Assembly (NCBI GenBank): GCA_027214345.1
Contig: JAPWHR010000004.1
Coordinates: 132,001-196,000, forward strand
Reading direction: 5' to 3'
Origin: Comamonadaceae bacterium G21597-S1
GTDB taxonomy: Bacteria > Pseudomonadota > Gammaproteobacteria > Burkholderiales > Burkholderiaceae_C
DNA: 64,000 nucleotides
Of the stretch, positions 51,776-60,920 are shown piece by piece; within the stretch, counting starts at the first letter, position 1, and the number at the start of each line of letters is the position of its first letter. Under the pieces are notes generated by a model. The model was not told where the DNA came from, ran no database searches, and saw only the letters and a list, made by a program, of their open reading frames with translations. The position numbers and the translations under genes were made by a program.

Positions 51776-52974
51776 ACATCGATGCCCCTGTTGCCCCGGC
51801 CTCGCCGACTTCCGTGCAAAAACACGGGGGCGCCGCCGCCCGCAATCGCGCGCCGGACGACGCCCCAGGCGCCGCCTCGTTCCTGTCGCTGCTCCGGGCA
51901 CAGGAAACGCCGGTGACCGATCCGGCCGTGGCCACGGATGCGGCCGATGCCGTCGTACAACCCGAGCAGCCCGGCGCCGACGACGCCACGGCATTGCCGC
52001 AATCCAGCGTATTGCCGGCTGCGCCGGTACCTGCGGCTGCGCCGCAGGCCGGATCCACCCCAGCCAGTGCGCAGTCTGGCTCTGGCGCCGCCGACGCGGC
52101 GAGCCCGATCGAACTTGCGGCCGACGCAGCGGCCGATCGTGCTGCCGCGCTGGACGACGCGGACCCTGCCCAGGCCGCCGCGCTGAAGGCGGCGAGCGCA
52201 ACGAGCCGCAGCGCTGGCGCGGTGGCGGTCGGGGAAGCCGATGCGCAAGCCCGGCAGCAGACCGCGGAGGCGCTTGCCTCCGCGCGTGATGCCGCTGCAC
52301 GGGTGGAGCCTTCTGCCAAGGATGCCGAGGCGACGCAATGGCGCACCCAGATGCCGTCGCCGGCGGGGCCGTCGGCGACCGCTGTCGTGTCGATGTTCGA
52401 GGCCGGCCTTGTCGGCGTGCGCGCCGGGCCCGGTGCACGCGCCCACGAGCGCGGCGCCGCGCGGGTGAACGCGTCCGAGGCGGCGGGTGCCGGTTTTGTC
52501 CCATGGTCCGACGCGACGCCGGGCAGCAGTGCGCCGCAGACGTCCAGCCCGGTCTATGCGCCGACCGTGGGGGCGCCGGTGTTGTCCGCGGCGTTGGCGC
52601 AGAAGATGCATTACTGGGTGGCCGGCGGGGTGCAGAGCGCCGAGCTGCAACTGGACGCCTTTGGCGGCGGAGCGGTCGACGTGCGTATCGCGGTCAAGGG
52701 CGACGAAGCCTTTGTCGAGTTTCGCTCCGACCAGGCGCAGGCGCGCAAGCTGCTGCTCGACGCCATGCCGCAGCTCAAGGAACTGCTCGCCGGTGAGGGA
52801 TTGATGCTGTCGGGCGGCTTCGTCGGCGGCTCGGGACAGGATTCGTCCGCCGGTGCGCGATCCGGGCGGTCGGCCGGCATGCGCACGGCATCCGCGCCGG
52901 TGCAGGAGGTTGCGGGCCGGTTGGACGCGCCCGCGCTCAAGGTCTCGGGCCAGTCGATCGACCTGTTCGTGTGA
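51772..52974 (+). CDS. fliK: Hook-length control protein FliK
   Basis: A 400-residue secreted ruler. Residues 1 to about 250 are Ala/Pro/Asp-rich and low in complexity, as expected of FliK. The C-terminal domain (about 270-350) is conserved: LQLDAFGGGAVDVRIAVKGD, VEFRSDQAQARKLLLDAMPQ and LKELLAGEGLMLSGGFV match the Flg_hook domain. The start overlaps fliJ. The 113-base gap to fliL shows no gene. Confidence 0.92.
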   Translation: MNIDAPVAPASPTSVQKHGGAAARNRAPDDAPGAASFLSLLRAQETPVTDPAVATDAADAVVQPEQPGADDATALPQSSVLPAAPVPAAAPQAGSTPASAQSGSGAADAASPIELAADAAADRAAALDDADPAQAAALKAASATSRSAGAVAVGEADAQARQQTAEALASARDAAARVEPSAKDAEATQWRTQMPSPAGPSATAVVSMFEAGLVGVRAGPGARAHERGAARVNASEAAGAGFVPWSDATPGSSAPQTSSPVYAPTVGAPVLSAALAQKMHYWVAGGVQSAELQLDAFGGGAVDVRIAVKGDEAFVEFRSDQAQARKLLLDAMPQLKELLAGEGLMLSGGFVGGSGQDSSAGARSGRSAGMRTASAPVQEVAGRLDAPALKVSGQSIDLFV

Positions 52975-53087
52975 CGGTTCCCGCCCGGCGAGCCGACGGG
53001 ATTGCCATGAAATACCACCCTTTATCCGGCCATCACCGCGGGGAGGGTGCAGAATAATCGACTTTGCACCCGTATCGAGGATGAACT

Positions 53088-53660
53088 GTGGCCACCAAAC
53101 CTGCTGAAGCTGCCGCCGCGCCACCGAAGAGCAAGAAACTGCTGCTGATCGTGGTGGCCATCGTGCTGTTCGTTGTGTTGGCGGTCCTTGGCACGATCAT
53201 GTATGTCAACAAGCAACGCGCCGCCGCCGAGTTCGGTGACACGGAAGCGCCCGCTGCCGCCCGGCAGGTGGAGGTCGGGCCGCCAACGTATCTGCCGCTG
53301 GACAACATGGTGGTCAACCTGGCCGACCCGGGCGGCGAACGGGTTGCCCAGATCGGCATCACGCTCGAGTTGCAGAATGCCGCCGCGATGGACCGGGTCA
53401 AGCAATACCTGCCGACCATCCGCAGCAGCATCCTGCTGCTGGTGTCGCAACGGACGTCGGAAGACCTGCTGAAGATCGAAGGCAAGGAGAAGCTGGCCCA
53501 TGACATCCTGCGCGAGGCATCGGATCCGTTTGGCGGCATCGAGGAAGACGAAGCCGATGCTTCCGAGAACGGCAACCGGCGCAGCACGCGCAAGCGCCGG
53601 CGCGGACCGGTGGATCAGCCGATCCAGCGTGTGTTGTTCTCCAGTTTCATCGTCCAGTAG
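53088..53660 (+). CDS. fliL: Flagellar basal body protein FliL
   Basis: A 190-residue single-pass inner-membrane protein at the stator. Seen: a membrane helix at about 18-40 (LLLIVVAIVLFVVLAVLGTI), then YLPLDNMVVNLADPGGERVA and a C-terminal periplasmic domain with QRTSEDLLKIEGKEKLAHDI. GTG start, with GAGG 9 bases upstream; no ATG fits. A charged Arg-rich insert (NRRSTRKRRR) lies near the C-terminus, unusual for FliL. Confidence 0.93.
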   Translation: MATKPAEAAAAPPKSKKLLLIVVAIVLFVVLAVLGTIMYVNKQRAAAEFGDTEAPAAARQVEVGPPTYLPLDNMVVNLADPGGERVAQIGITLELQNAAAMDRVKQYLPTIRSSILLLVSQRTSEDLLKIEGKEKLAHDILREASDPFGGIEEDEADASENGNRRSTRKRRRGPVDQPIQRVLFSSFIVQ

Positions 53661-53680
53661 GCGCGTGGGCGGTATCGACC

Positions 53681-54685
53681 ATGACTGAATCGTTTCTGTC
53701 CCAGGAAGAAGTCGACGCCCTGCTCGAGGGTGTCACCGGCGAGAGCCAGAAGGAAGTCGAGCAGGCGGCGCAGAAGGGTGAAGTCCGGCCGTACGACATC
53801 TCGAGTCAGGAGCGCATCGTCCGGGGTCGCATGCCGACCATGGAGATCGTCAACGAGCGATTCGCGCGCAATCTGCGTCTGGGTCTGTTCAACCTGATCC
53901 GCCGCACGCCCGAGGTGTCGATCGGATCGATCGCGGTGCAGCGCTTCGGCGCTTTCCTGCGTGAACTGTCGGTACCGACGAACTTCAACATCATGGCGGT
54001 GCGTCCGCTGCGCGGCAACTGCCTGATCGTCTGCGAGCCGGCGTTGATCTTCGGCGTCATCGACACCTTGTATGGCGGCACCGGCAAGTTCCAGACCCGT
54101 ATCGAGGGGCGCGATTTCTCGGCCACCGAGCATCGCGTCATCGCTCGCCTGATCAAGGTCGTGGCCGAGGAGTACAAGAAGGCCTGGAAGGGCATCTATC
54201 CGATCGACCTGGAGTACCAGCGCTCCGAGATGCAGCCGCAGTTCGCCAACGTGGCCACCCCCAGCGAGGTGGTCATCTGCACGGCGTTCCAGCTCGAGAT
54301 CGGCGAAGTCGCCGGCGCGGTGCACTTCTGCATGCCGTACGCGACGCTGGAGCCGATCCGTGACGTGTTGTATTCGTCGACGCAAGGCGACTCGATGGAG
54401 GTCGACCGGCGCTGGGTCAACGTGCTGACGCAGGAGATCCAGGCCGTCGAGATCACGATGGTGGCTGAACTGGCGCGCACCCGGGCCACGGTCGAGCAGT
54501 TGCTGGCCATGAAGAAGGGTGATTTCATCGAACTCGACCGGGCGCCGCGCATCCAGGCCTCGGTCGATGGTGTGCCGATGTTCGAGTGCCAGTACGGCAC
54601 GCACAACGCCAAATACGCAATCCGGATCGAGAAGAGCCTGAGGGGCTTCGACCTGGACTGGATGGGAGAAAGACATGGCAACTGA
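53681..54685 (+). CDS. fliM: Motor switch protein FliM
   Basis: A 334-residue rotor switch protein that binds phospho-CheY. The N-terminal CheY-binding peptide SFLSQEEVDALLEGVTGE is present, so CheY control is expected. The middle domain and the C-terminal SpoA domain, with LARTRATVEQLLAMKKGDFI, follow. Length equals E. coli FliM (334). Overlaps fliN by 11 bases. Confidence 0.97.
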   Translation: MTESFLSQEEVDALLEGVTGESQKEVEQAAQKGEVRPYDISSQERIVRGRMPTMEIVNERFARNLRLGLFNLIRRTPEVSIGSIAVQRFGAFLRELSVPTNFNIMAVRPLRGNCLIVCEPALIFGVIDTLYGGTGKFQTRIEGRDFSATEHRVIARLIKVVAEEYKKAWKGIYPIDLEYQRSEMQPQFANVATPSEVVICTAFQLEIGEVAGAVHFCMPYATLEPIRDVLYSSTQGDSMEVDRRWVNVLTQEIQAVEITMVAELARTRATVEQLLAMKKGDFIELDRAPRIQASVDGVPMFECQYGTHNAKYAIRIEKSLRGFDLDWMGERHGN

Positions 54686-55133
54686 CGATCCGCAAGAGAC
54701 AGGCGCCCCGCAAGGCAACGGCCTGCCGGGTGACGGCGAAGGCGACTGGGCCGAGGCGCTGGTCGATCCGAAGGACGACGGCTCGGCGCACGACGAGGCG
54801 GGTGGCGTGTTGTCGGGTGATTCGACCCGGCCGCTGCATGGAGCCGGCGCCGGCTCCGATGCGCCGGTCAACGACATCAACATGGTGCTGGACATCCCGG
54901 TGCAGCTGTCGGTGGAACTGGGCCGCACCCGGGTGTCGATCAAGCACATCCTGCAACTGGGCCAGGGTTCGGTGGTGGAGCTTGACGCGCTTGCGGGCGA
55001 GCCCATGGACGTGCTGGTCAATGGTTATCTGATTGCGCAAGGCGAGGTGGTGGTGGTGAACGACAAGTTCGGCATCCGGCTCACCGATGTGGTGACCCCG
55101 TCCGAGCGCTTGCGCCGCATCAACAAGGCCTGA
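54675..55133 (+). CDS. fliN: Motor switch protein FliN
   Basis: A 152-residue protein of the C-ring. The C-terminal SpoA domain is complete: VLDIPVQLSVELGRTRVSIK, ILQLGQGSVVELDALAGEP, VNGYLIAQGEVVVVNDKFGI and RLTDVVTPSERLRR. The N-terminal 65 residues are acidic, Gly-rich and variable. Starts inside fliM; its stop overlaps the fliO start by one base. Confidence 0.97.
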   Translation: MATDDPQETGAPQGNGLPGDGEGDWAEALVDPKDDGSAHDEAGGVLSGDSTRPLHGAGAGSDAPVNDINMVLDIPVQLSVELGRTRVSIKHILQLGQGSVVELDALAGEPMDVLVNGYLIAQGEVVVVNDKFGIRLTDVVTPSERLRRINKA

Positions 55134-55474
55134 TGTCCCCGATGACGCAGACGCTGCTCACGGTCGCCGCCTTCGTGCTGCTGCTGGCCATGGTGCCCAT
55201 GGGCATCAAGTGGCTGCAGGCGCGTTCGGTCGTGTCCGGGCCTGCGGCGGGTGCCGCGAACCGGGTGTTGTCCGTTGTTGCGGTGGGACCGCAACAACGC
55301 GTGGTCACGGTCGAGGTCGGCCCCGCGGATGCCCGCGTCTGCCTGGTACTGGGAGTGACCGCGCAATCGGTCGCCTGTCTGCACACCTTGCCGGCGCAGC
55401 CGGCGGCGCCACGCTTCGACCTGGATGCACGGGCGCGGCAGCAGCCCCTGGCACCGACGGCTGCACAGTCCTGA
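55133..55474 (+). CDS. fliO: Flagellar export protein FliO
   Basis: A 113-residue protein with one membrane helix (residues 8-28, [20 protein letters not shown]) and a short cytoplasmic domain with [19 protein letters not shown], as in FliO. It stabilises FliP during assembly. Short but in its expected place between fliN and fliP. Confidence 0.88.
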   Translation: MSPMTQTLLTVAAFVLLLAMVPMGIKWLQARSVVSGPAAGAANRVLSVVAVGPQQRVVTVEVGPADARVCLVLGVTAQSVACLHTLPAQPAAPRFDLDARARQQPLAPTAAQS

Positions 55475-55487
55475 AGGGGTGTATCGC

Positions 55488-56276
55488 GTGTCGGTTCTTC
55501 ATCCATTGCGGGGCCTGCATGGCGCGGGTGTCCACGCCCGGCACGTCGCGCTGCTGCTTGCCGGCCTGATGCTCCATGGCCTGGCCGCGGCGCAGCAGCA
55601 GGCCGGCCAGTTGCCGCTGCTGGTGGGCAGCGGGCCTGGCGGCACCAGCTTTTCGGTGCCGATCCAGACCCTGCTGTTCTTCACCGCCTTGTCGTTCCTG
55701 CCGGCGGTGCTGCTCATGATGACCGGTTTCACGCGGATCGTCATCGTGTTGTCCTTGTTGCGCCAGGCCCTGGGCACGCAGTCGTCGCCGCCGAACCAGG
55801 TGATCATCGGCCTGTCGCTGTTCCTGACGGTATTCGTGATGGGCCCGACGCTGGACCGGGTCTACGAAGAAGCCTATCTGCCGTACAGCCGCAATACGAT
55901 GCCGTTCGAGCAGGCACTGGACAAGGCCGAGGCGCCGATGCGCCAGTTCATGGCCAAGCAGACCCGGCAATCGGACCTGGCCCTGTTCGTCCGCCTGGCC
56001 AAGCTCGATGCCGGTTCGACGGCCGAGACGGTCCCGATGCGCGTGCTGGTGCCCGCGTTTGTCACCAGCGAACTCAAGTCGGCGTTCCAGATCGGGTTCA
56101 TGATCTTCATTCCGTTCCTGGTGATCGACATCGTCGTGGCCAGTGTGCTGATGTCGTTGGGCATGATGATGTTGTCGCCGGTGCTGGTGGCGCTGCCGTT
56201 CAAGCTGATGTTGTTCGTGCTGGCCGATGGCTGGAACCTGCTGGTCGGTTCGCTGGCTGCGAGCTTCGCGGTATGA
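55488..56276 (+). CDS. fliP: Flagellar export gate protein FliP
   Basis: A 262-residue integral membrane protein of the export gate. A signal peptide is followed by [40 protein letters not shown], the family signature, and the C-terminal helices [23 protein letters not shown] at 55488 has GAAGGGG 8 bases upstream; GTG at 55479 is possible. Followed by fliQ after 82 bases. Confidence 0.95.
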   Translation: MSVLHPLRGLHGAGVHARHVALLLAGLMLHGLAAAQQQAGQLPLLVGSGPGGTSFSVPIQTLLFFTALSFLPAVLLMMTGFTRIVIVLSLLRQALGTQSSPPNQVIIGLSLFLTVFVMGPTLDRVYEEAYLPYSRNTMPFEQALDKAEAPMRQFMAKQTRQSDLALFVRLAKLDAGSTAETVPMRVLVPAFVTSELKSAFQIGFMIFIPFLVIDIVVASVLMSLGMMMLSPVLVALPFKLMLFVLADGWNLLVGSLAASFAV

Positions 56277-56358
56277 GTCGCCGGGCCGTTCCACCGGCGA
56301 ATCGTCGTGCAGCGCGCGGTGCGACGGGCCGTACCGTGCGCATGCGGGAGCTGATCCG

Positions 56359-56628
56359 ATGAACGCGCAGATGGTATTGACGATGGGGCAGGACGCCTTG
56401 TTGACGCTGCTGATGGTGTCGGCGCCCATCCTGGGAATCGTGTTGCTGGTGGGACTGGTGATCAGCCTGTTCCAGGCGATCACGCAGATCAACGAAGCCA
56501 CGCTGACCTTCATTCCCAAGCTGGTGGCCGCCATGCTGGCACTGGCGATCGCCGGTCCCTGGATGCTCAGCATGCTGGTGGATTTCATCCGGCGCACCAT
56601 CGAGACGATTCCCGGCTCGTTGATCTGA
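56359..56628 (+). CDS. fliQ: Flagellar export gate protein FliQ
   Basis: An 89-residue protein with two membrane helices: LLTLLMVSAPILGIVLLVGL and FIPKLVAAMLALAIAGPWML, with the conserved QAITQINEATLTF between them. Exact family length (89). It starts 82 bases after fliP. Confidence 0.97.
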   Translation: MNAQMVLTMGQDALLTLLMVSAPILGIVLLVGLVISLFQAITQINEATLTFIPKLVAAMLALAIAGPWMLSMLVDFIRRTIETIPGSLI

Positions 56629-56663
56629 CACGCGGTGGACGAGCTGCCCACGCCCGCGCGACC

Positions 56664-57428
56664 GTGATCTCGATTTCCGAAGCGCAGATCATCGAATGGC
56701 TGTCACCCATTCTGTGGCCGTTTCTGCGTGTGCTGGCGGTTTTCACGGCGGCGCCGATCTTCTCGTCGCGCGCGTTTCCGATCCGCGCCCGCATCGGCCT
56801 GGCATTCCTGGTGGCGTATGCGGCGCAGGCCAGCATGCCCGACCAGCCGATCATCGACATCAATGGGCCCCAGGCCCTGGGGGCGGTGGTGCAGCAGGTC
56901 GGGATCGGTCTGGCCATCGGGTTTGCCGCGCGCTTGATGTTCGGCGCCTTCGAACTGGCTGGCCAGATCGTCGGTTTCCAGATGGGCCTGGGGTTTGCGG
57001 CGTTCTTCGATCCGTCCACCAGTGCCCAGTCCAGCGCGATGGGGCGTTTCTACAACAACATGGCGGTGCTGCTGTTCATCGTGATGAATGGACACCTGAT
57101 GGTGTTGATGGCGGTGATGAACAGCTTCGCGGCATTTCCGATCGACCAGAACTTCCTGGTGGCTCTCAAGGAGCTCGGAATGTACCGGCTGGGAGCCGAC
57201 CTGTTCGCCAGCGCATTCTGGATCTCGCTTCCGGTGGTCGCGATGCTGATGTTCGCCAATCTGGCGCTGGGCATCGTCTCGCGGGTGGCCCCGCAGATGA
57301 ATATCTATGCGATCGGGTTCCCGATCACCTTGTCGGTGGGCTTGATCGGTGTTGCCGTTGCCCTTCCGATGCTGGAGCAGCCGTTCTCGGCGTTGCTGCA
57401 GCGCATGATGGACCTGTTCAACCGCTGA
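56664..57428 (+). CDS. fliR: Flagellar export gate protein FliR
   Basis: A 254-residue protein with about six membrane helices. Seen: LAVFTAAPIFSSRAFPIRAR near residue 25, FELAGQIVGFQMGLGFAAFF and LMVLMAVMNSFAAFPI in the middle, and ISLPVVAMLMFANLALGIVS. GTG start at 56664. Last gene of the fliLMNOPQR run; 10 bases from the convergent response regulator gene, with no room for a terminator. Confidence 0.96.
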   Translation: MISISEAQIIEWLSPILWPFLRVLAVFTAAPIFSSRAFPIRARIGLAFLVAYAAQASMPDQPIIDINGPQALGAVVQQVGIGLAIGFAARLMFGAFELAGQIVGFQMGLGFAAFFDPSTSAQSSAMGRFYNNMAVLLFIVMNGHLMVLMAVMNSFAAFPIDQNFLVALKELGMYRLGADLFASAFWISLPVVAMLMFANLALGIVSRVAPQMNIYAIGFPITLSVGLIGVAVALPMLEQPFSALLQRMMDLFNR

Positions 57429-57438
57429 GGCGACGTTT

Positions 57439-58068
57439 TCAGACCATGTTGTTGCGGATGGCGTAGACCGTCAGTTCCGCATTGTTGGACAGCTTGAGCT
57501 TTTCGAGCACCCGTGATCGGTAGACGCTGACCGTCTTGGGGCTGAGCATCAGCTCGGTCGCGATATCCGACAGGCGCTTGCCGGACGCGATCTTGAGCAG
57601 CGTCTGCATCTCACGCTCCGACAGGCTTGCGTGCAGGACCTCGTTGGTGGGCGCGTGCAGATTGTCGACCAGCATCTGGGCGACGGCCGGACTGACGTAC
57701 TTCTTGCCTTGCGCAACGGTGCGCACCGCTTCCACCAGTTCGCTCGGGTCACCGGCCTTGTTCACATACCCTTGCGCGCCTGCGCGCAGGCAGCGGATGG
57801 CGTACTGATCCTCCGGATACATGGAGACGATCAGCACGCCGACCTGGATGTCGGAGTCCTTCAGGCTGCTCAGAACTTCCAGGCCACCGCGGCCTGGCAG
57901 GCTGAGGTCGAGCACCAGGACGTCGCACGGCGTGCTGCGCAACACGTCCCGCACTTCGGCGTAGCTGCCGGCCTCGCCGACGACCTGGATGTCGACCGCG
58001 TCGGACAGCGTGTCGCGGATGCCGCGGCGTACCACGGCATGGTCATCACATAGTATTGCGCGGATCAT
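57439..58068 (-). CDS. NarL/FixJ-type response regulator
   Basis: A 209-residue transcription factor: receiver domain with D8-D9, phospho-acceptor D54 (VLVLDLSLPGRGG) and K in GYVNKAGDPSELV; then a LuxR-type helix-turn-helix (SLSEREMQTLLKIASGKRLS, IATELMLSPKTVSVYRSRVL). Its start overlaps the stop of the kinase gene by 4 bases, so they are a cognate pair. Candidate DNA sites are the two palindromes in 59290-59356. Target genes unknown; proximity to cheA and fliR suggests a motility link. Confidence 0.93.
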   Translation of the reverse strand: MIRAILCDDHAVVRRGIRDTLSDAVDIQVVGEAGSYAEVRDVLRSTPCDVLVLDLSLPGRGGLEVLSSLKDSDIQVGVLIVSMYPEDQYAIRCLRAGAQGYVNKAGDPSELVEAVRTVAQGKKYVSPAVAQMLVDNLHAPTNEVLHASLSEREMQTLLKIASGKRLSDIATELMLSPKTVSVYRSRVLEKLKLSNNAELTVYAIRNNMV

Positions 58069-59174
58069 TCTGGATTTTCCTTGCTTCCCGATGCACTTGT
58101 GTCCAGGGGGACGGACAGGATGATGGACGTGCCATGTCCGGCACGGGTGCTGACATCGAGCCAGCCGCCGACCGACTTGGCGCGTTCCTGCAGGCCCTTG
58201 AGTCCGTAGGCCTTGGGTTTGCCCTGCTCGCTGGTCGAGATGCCCTGGCCGTTGTCGCTGATCTCCAGCGTCAGCACGTTGCCGCTGTCAGTCAGGTCGA
58301 TTGTGACCAGATCGCAGCGCGCGTGTTTGGCGATGTTGGTCAATGCTTCCTGGGCCGTGCGGTAGGCGGTCAACTGCACGGACTTGGGCAACTCGTGACG
58401 CGGTGGGCCGGTGCGCAGGACGGTCCGGATGCCGGTGCGGCGTTCGAAGCCGTTTGCCAGCCAATCCACTGCCGCCGTCAGACCCTGGTCCAGGATGGCC
58501 GGGCGCAGATTCATCATGATGCGCTGGCTTGCGCCCAAGGCATGTTGCAGCATTTCGGTTGCGGCTGTCACGTGCCCCAGCGTGACCGGGTCGGACAGGT
58601 GTCGTCCGATCCAGGCCAGGTCGAGCTTGGCCGCTGCCAGCGAACCGCCGATGTCGTCGTGGATCTCGCGGGCGATTGATGCACGCTCTTGTTCGATCGT
58701 GGCCTGCAGGTGCTCGGCAAATTCGGCCAGCCGGCGTTCGGAAATGGCCAGTTCGGCGTCGGCGCGATCCTTGGCCAGGCGCGTCTGCTGCAGTTCGATC
58801 GCGCGCAGCACGACTGGGGTGAGCTTGCCCAGGTCGTCCTTCTGCAGATAGTCGCTCATGCCGAGCTTGATGGCTGCCACCGCGGCAGACTCGCCGATCG
58901 CGCCGGACAGCAGGATGAACGGCGGTGCGCTGGCATGGGACTTCAGGCTCTCCCATGCGTCGATGGCGGTGAAGCCCCGGAGCCGATAGTCGGCCACGAT
59001 CGCGTCGTAGCTGGTGGTGCTGGTCGCGCGCTGGAAATCGGCAAGGGTCTCCACATGGTCGATGGAGAAGTCCAGGCCGGATCGCCCCAATGCGCGTCGC
59101 ACCAGGGCGTGGTCAACGGCCGAATCTTCCAGATGCAAGATCCGGATGGCGCTGTTGGGAGTCTCGTCGTACAT
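58065..59174 (-). CDS. Hybrid sensor: receiver domain plus HisKA_3 histidine kinase
   Basis: A 369-residue soluble kinase with no membrane segment. An N-terminal receiver domain (residues 8-125, D62 in IVADYRLRGFTAID) precedes a short coiled coil and a HisKA_3 domain with H172 in REIHDDIGGSLAAAKLDL, and a HATPase with TAQEALTNIAKHA and EISDNGQGIS. The receiver comes first, so phosphorylation by another kinase, possibly the CheA-like protein encoded divergently, may control this kinase. The true ATG at 59174 is set by the receiver start; upstream in-frame sequence overlaps the cheA-like gene. Confidence 0.9.
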   Translation of the reverse strand: MYDETPNSAIRILHLEDSAVDHALVRRALGRSGLDFSIDHVETLADFQRATSTTSYDAIVADYRLRGFTAIDAWESLKSHASAPPFILLSGAIGESAAVAAIKLGMSDYLQKDDLGKLTPVVLRAIELQQTRLAKDRADAELAISERRLAEFAEHLQATIEQERASIAREIHDDIGGSLAAAKLDLAWIGRHLSDPVTLGHVTAATEMLQHALGASQRIMMNLRPAILDQGLTAAVDWLANGFERRTGIRTVLRTGPPRHELPKSVQLTAYRTAQEALTNIAKHARCDLVTIDLTDSGNVLTLEISDNGQGISTSEQGKPKAYGLKGLQERAKSVGGWLDVSTRAGHGTSIILSVPLDTSASGSKENPE

Positions 59175-59289
59175 GCGGGGCGCGTGGGTCCTGTTCGCAA
59201 GGCGCGGCGCTGAAATGGTCAGCACTGAGGACCGGCAGATCGGCAATCCCTGGGTCGCATCAGAGCAACCACCTGGCGGCGGATTCCTG

Positions 59290-59356
59290 ATAACCTTGTT
59301 ATGTGCAAATTCTAGTGCCAAGGTCCGGTGTGGTGCGCCGTGCAACACCTTGTTGC
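59290..59356. promoter_or_regulatory. Two related palindromes in the kinase/cheA-like divergent region
   Basis: ATAAC-CTT-GTTAT (59290-59302) and GCAAC-ACCTT-GTTGC (59342-59356) share the core AAC...CCTTGTT and lie 39 bases apart in the 283-base gap between the divergent kinase and CheA-like genes. They could be operators for the paired LuxR-type regulator. No other gene is seen in the gap. Confidence 0.4.
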
Positions 59357-59457
59357 GCGGCAGGGGCACGATCTTGCACCTATCGTGCGATTGTTGGCAT
59401 TGCGGGGGCAGTGGTGCCCCTTGATCGTCCTGTCTCCGCGTGCACCGCGGTGCGTCC

Positions 59458-60909
59458 ATGATGCAGCCCGACAGCCTGTTCCTCGACGAAGCCTTCGCCA
59501 GCCTGGATGCGATGGATCTGGACGTGGGGCGATTCGACGTCGATCCCGATGCGGTCAACGCGGTGTTCCGCCGGGCCCATTCCGTCAAGGGCGGGGCCGC
59601 CGCGTTCGGACTGGAAGCCGTGGCCGAGTTGATGCACCAGGTGGAGTCGGTGCTCGATGGCATTCGCAAGTCCGGTGTTGCTCCGGACAGTGCCACCTCG
59701 GATCTGCTGCGTGAGGCCGTGGGTGCCGCACGTGAGATGTTGGCGGGGGGCTCGCCGTTGCAGGACCCTCGCGTGCAGGCGCTGATGCAGCGACTGCGCC
59801 GGCAACAGGATGATGCAGGAGCCCTTCGCGGGGGGCGTGTGCGGCGGATCGTGATCCGTTCGCCCGAGACCGAGGTCGTCTTCGCGGCGGTGACCGGGCT
59901 GTTTGCCGATATTGCCGGCCTGGGGGAACTGCTGTCGGTCGAGAACGCCAACGCAGACGAGCAGGTCTTCACGGTGCGAACGGCGGCAGGCGACGATGAA
60001 CTGCGGGATTTGCTGGCCATGCACATGGACCTGCGCTGTGTGACGATTGGCGGTTCGACCGGGTTGCCGGTGAGAGCACGGGCAACAATGGCCTCCCCGG
60101 CCGCAGAACCTCGGGACATGCCGGCCGACACACGGGCGACCGTGCGGGTGGATGCGTCGGAGTTGCGTCGCCTCGTGCTGTTGGCCCGGGATCTGGCTCA
60201 GGACATCGCCAGCCACGCAGAGGGCGCTCGCGGCCGCGACGGATCAGAGGCGGACCAGAACGGCAAGGCGGGTGTCGGACATTGGCGCAGCGCTGCAGGT
60301 AGCCTGCACCAAGGCCTGGAGAGCCTGGCCAGTGCGCCGATGTCGATGGTGTTCGAGCACGTTACGGCCCAGATCCGGCGCCTGTCGGAACGGCTGGGCA
60401 AGCAGTTCACGCTGGAAGCGCGGGGCGACGAAGTCCGTATCGATCGGCTCGTGTTGCAGCGCCTGTCGGATCCGCTGATGCATCTGGTGCGCAATGCGTG
60501 CGACCATGGCATCGAGCGTTCCGATCAACGGCTGGCGCTGGGCAAGCCGGTGCAGGGGCGGATCGCCATTTCGGCCTGGATCGAGGACGGCTGGCTCCGG
60601 ATCGCGGTGCGCGACGACGGGCAAGGGCTGTCGCGCGAACAGGTGATGCTGGCTGCTCGTCAGCGCGGTGTTCCGGTGGCCGCCGATATGGATGACGACC
60701 AAGTATGGCCGCTGGTATTTGCGCCGGGCCTGACGACGGCCGCTGGCGTCAGCGACGTCTCCGGTCGTGGCGTCGGCATGGATGCGGTGCGACGCCAGGT
60801 CGTTGCCTTGGGCGGAGACGTGACCATCGCGTCGGTTGCCGGGCAGGGCGCATGTGTGACGATGGCGATTCCGCTGGGCAGCGTCTGTCCCTCGCAATCG
60901 GTGGCCTGA
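59458..60909 (+). CDS. CheA-like histidine kinase lacking the CheW-like P5 domain
   Basis: A 483-residue protein. Hpt (P1) domain at residues 5-105 with phospho-histidine H41 in FRRAHSVKGGAAAFG; a small receiver-binding-like region (about 125-205); a P3-type helical hairpin (215-300) and a CheA HATPase (P4) with LMHLVRNACDHGIE, RDDGQGLSREQV and SGRGVGMDAVRRQ. The protein stops six residues after the P4 end, so the CheW-like P5 domain (about 130 residues) that couples CheA to receptors is absent. Start ATG at 59458, no good ribosome-binding site. It may phosphorylate CheY or the divergent receiver-kinase independently of receptors. Confidence 0.85.
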   Translation: MMQPDSLFLDEAFASLDAMDLDVGRFDVDPDAVNAVFRRAHSVKGGAAAFGLEAVAELMHQVESVLDGIRKSGVAPDSATSDLLREAVGAAREMLAGGSPLQDPRVQALMQRLRRQQDDAGALRGGRVRRIVIRSPETEVVFAAVTGLFADIAGLGELLSVENANADEQVFTVRTAAGDDELRDLLAMHMDLRCVTIGGSTGLPVRARATMASPAAEPRDMPADTRATVRVDASELRRLVLLARDLAQDIASHAEGARGRDGSEADQNGKAGVGHWRSAAGSLHQGLESLASAPMSMVFEHVTAQIRRLSERLGKQFTLEARGDEVRIDRLVLQRLSDPLMHLVRNACDHGIERSDQRLALGKPVQGRIAISAWIEDGWLRIAVRDDGQGLSREQVMLAARQRGVPVAADMDDDQVWPLVFAPGLTTAAGVSDVSGRGVGMDAVRRQVVALGGDVTIASVAGQGACVTMAIPLGSVCPSQSVA

Positions 60910-60920
60910 TCTAGGGCCTG

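Noticed and set aside
60860-60915. Idea that the IS element truncated the cheA-like gene
   Set aside because: The stop codon lies before the element, and the CTAG target is present at both ends, so a simple insertion after the stop is the better reading.
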